Source: Legionellales bacterium
GTDB lineage: Bacteria > Pseudomonadota > Gammaproteobacteria > DSM-16500
DNA length: 48,722 nucleotides
Assembly: GCA_947478495.1 (NCBI GenBank)
Contig: CANJVW010000010.1
Coordinates: 1 to 48,722, forward strand
Reading direction: 5' to 3'
Every line of letters begins with the position of its first letter. Position 1 is the stretch's first letter. A model generated the notes under the pieces. It had not been told where the DNA came from and did not search any database. It saw nothing but the letters and a program-made list of their open reading frames with translations. The translations under genes and the position numbers were made by a program. Positions 48,663 to 48,722 of this stretch are shown in pieces.

Positions 48663-48710
48663 TAGGGTGGGCAGCGTTTTGTGCGTAGCGCTTTTTGCGT
48701 GCCCACCCTG
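48663..48710. repeat. REP-like GGTGGGC unit upstream of clpP
   Basis: A single self-complementary unit: GTAGGGTGGGCAGCG on the left faces CGTGCCCACCCTGC on the right. It lies 30 bases upstream of the clpP start, inside its probable leader or promoter region. Confidence 0.8.
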
Positions 48711-48722
48711 CTTGTGCAGTGG

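Overview
The window is a gene-dense bacterial chromosome segment from a gammaproteobacterium. The evidence is the gene order clpP-clpX-lon-hupB-(tRNA-Val, tRNA-Asp)-ppiD, the rluC/rne divergent pair, kdsD-kdsC-lptC-lptB, lptM-dapF and ribE-ribBA, plus zapD, erpA and the type II secretion/type IV pilus style genes. The very large Ala/Glu/Lys-rich coiled-coil membrane protein at the left edge, a DUF2845-like secreted protein and the overall flavour suggest a host-associated Legionellales/Coxiellaceae-like lineage. That placement is inference; I cannot name a genus.

Layout. Positions 1-3022 (minus) carry a giant coiled-coil protein gene whose reading frame is broken at a run of seven G and continues in another frame to the window edge, where it enters 51-bp tandem repeats. 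Positions 3194-7930 (plus) hold hemB, a GspC-like gene, a Sel1/SPOR lipoprotein, pgi, a tiny lptM-like lipoprotein and dapF. An orphan TpsB transporter (8013-9734) and a RelE/Phd-type toxin-antitoxin pair (9836-10364, minus) follow. Then come housekeeping genes erpA, hemJ, glyA, rluC and rne. Positions 16398-23189 contain a Trm112-like protein, a uracil-DNA-glycosylase homologue lacking the catalytic Asp, and an AddB/AddA-like nuclease-helicase pair.

Positions 23282-25212 (minus) are serC followed by two minor pilin genes. Positions 25283-28905 (plus) carry marC, a KefB-like antiporter and two small exported proteins. gyrA (minus), an HtrA/DegQ protease, and the Kdo/LPS transport genes kdsD, kdsC, lptC and lptB (no lptA) occupy 29036-35988. 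cpdA and the riboflavin genes ribBA and ribE (minus), the latter under an FMN riboswitch, fill 36094-38966. zapD and rmuC follow on the plus strand. Two small exported-protein genes (41032-41752) precede the proteostasis block (41905-48633, minus), which includes two tRNAs.

How it works together. The dominant themes are envelope biogenesis and quality control (lptM, LPS transport, Kdo synthesis, HtrA, PpiD, SPOR lipoprotein), cytosolic proteolysis (ClpXP, Lon), DNA maintenance (AddAB-like, RmuC, GyrA, HU) and cofactor synthesis (heme, riboflavin, Fe-S). Intergenic spaces are seeded with two families of palindromic REP-like repeats, often between convergent genes. No CRISPR array, prophage or insertion sequence was recognised.
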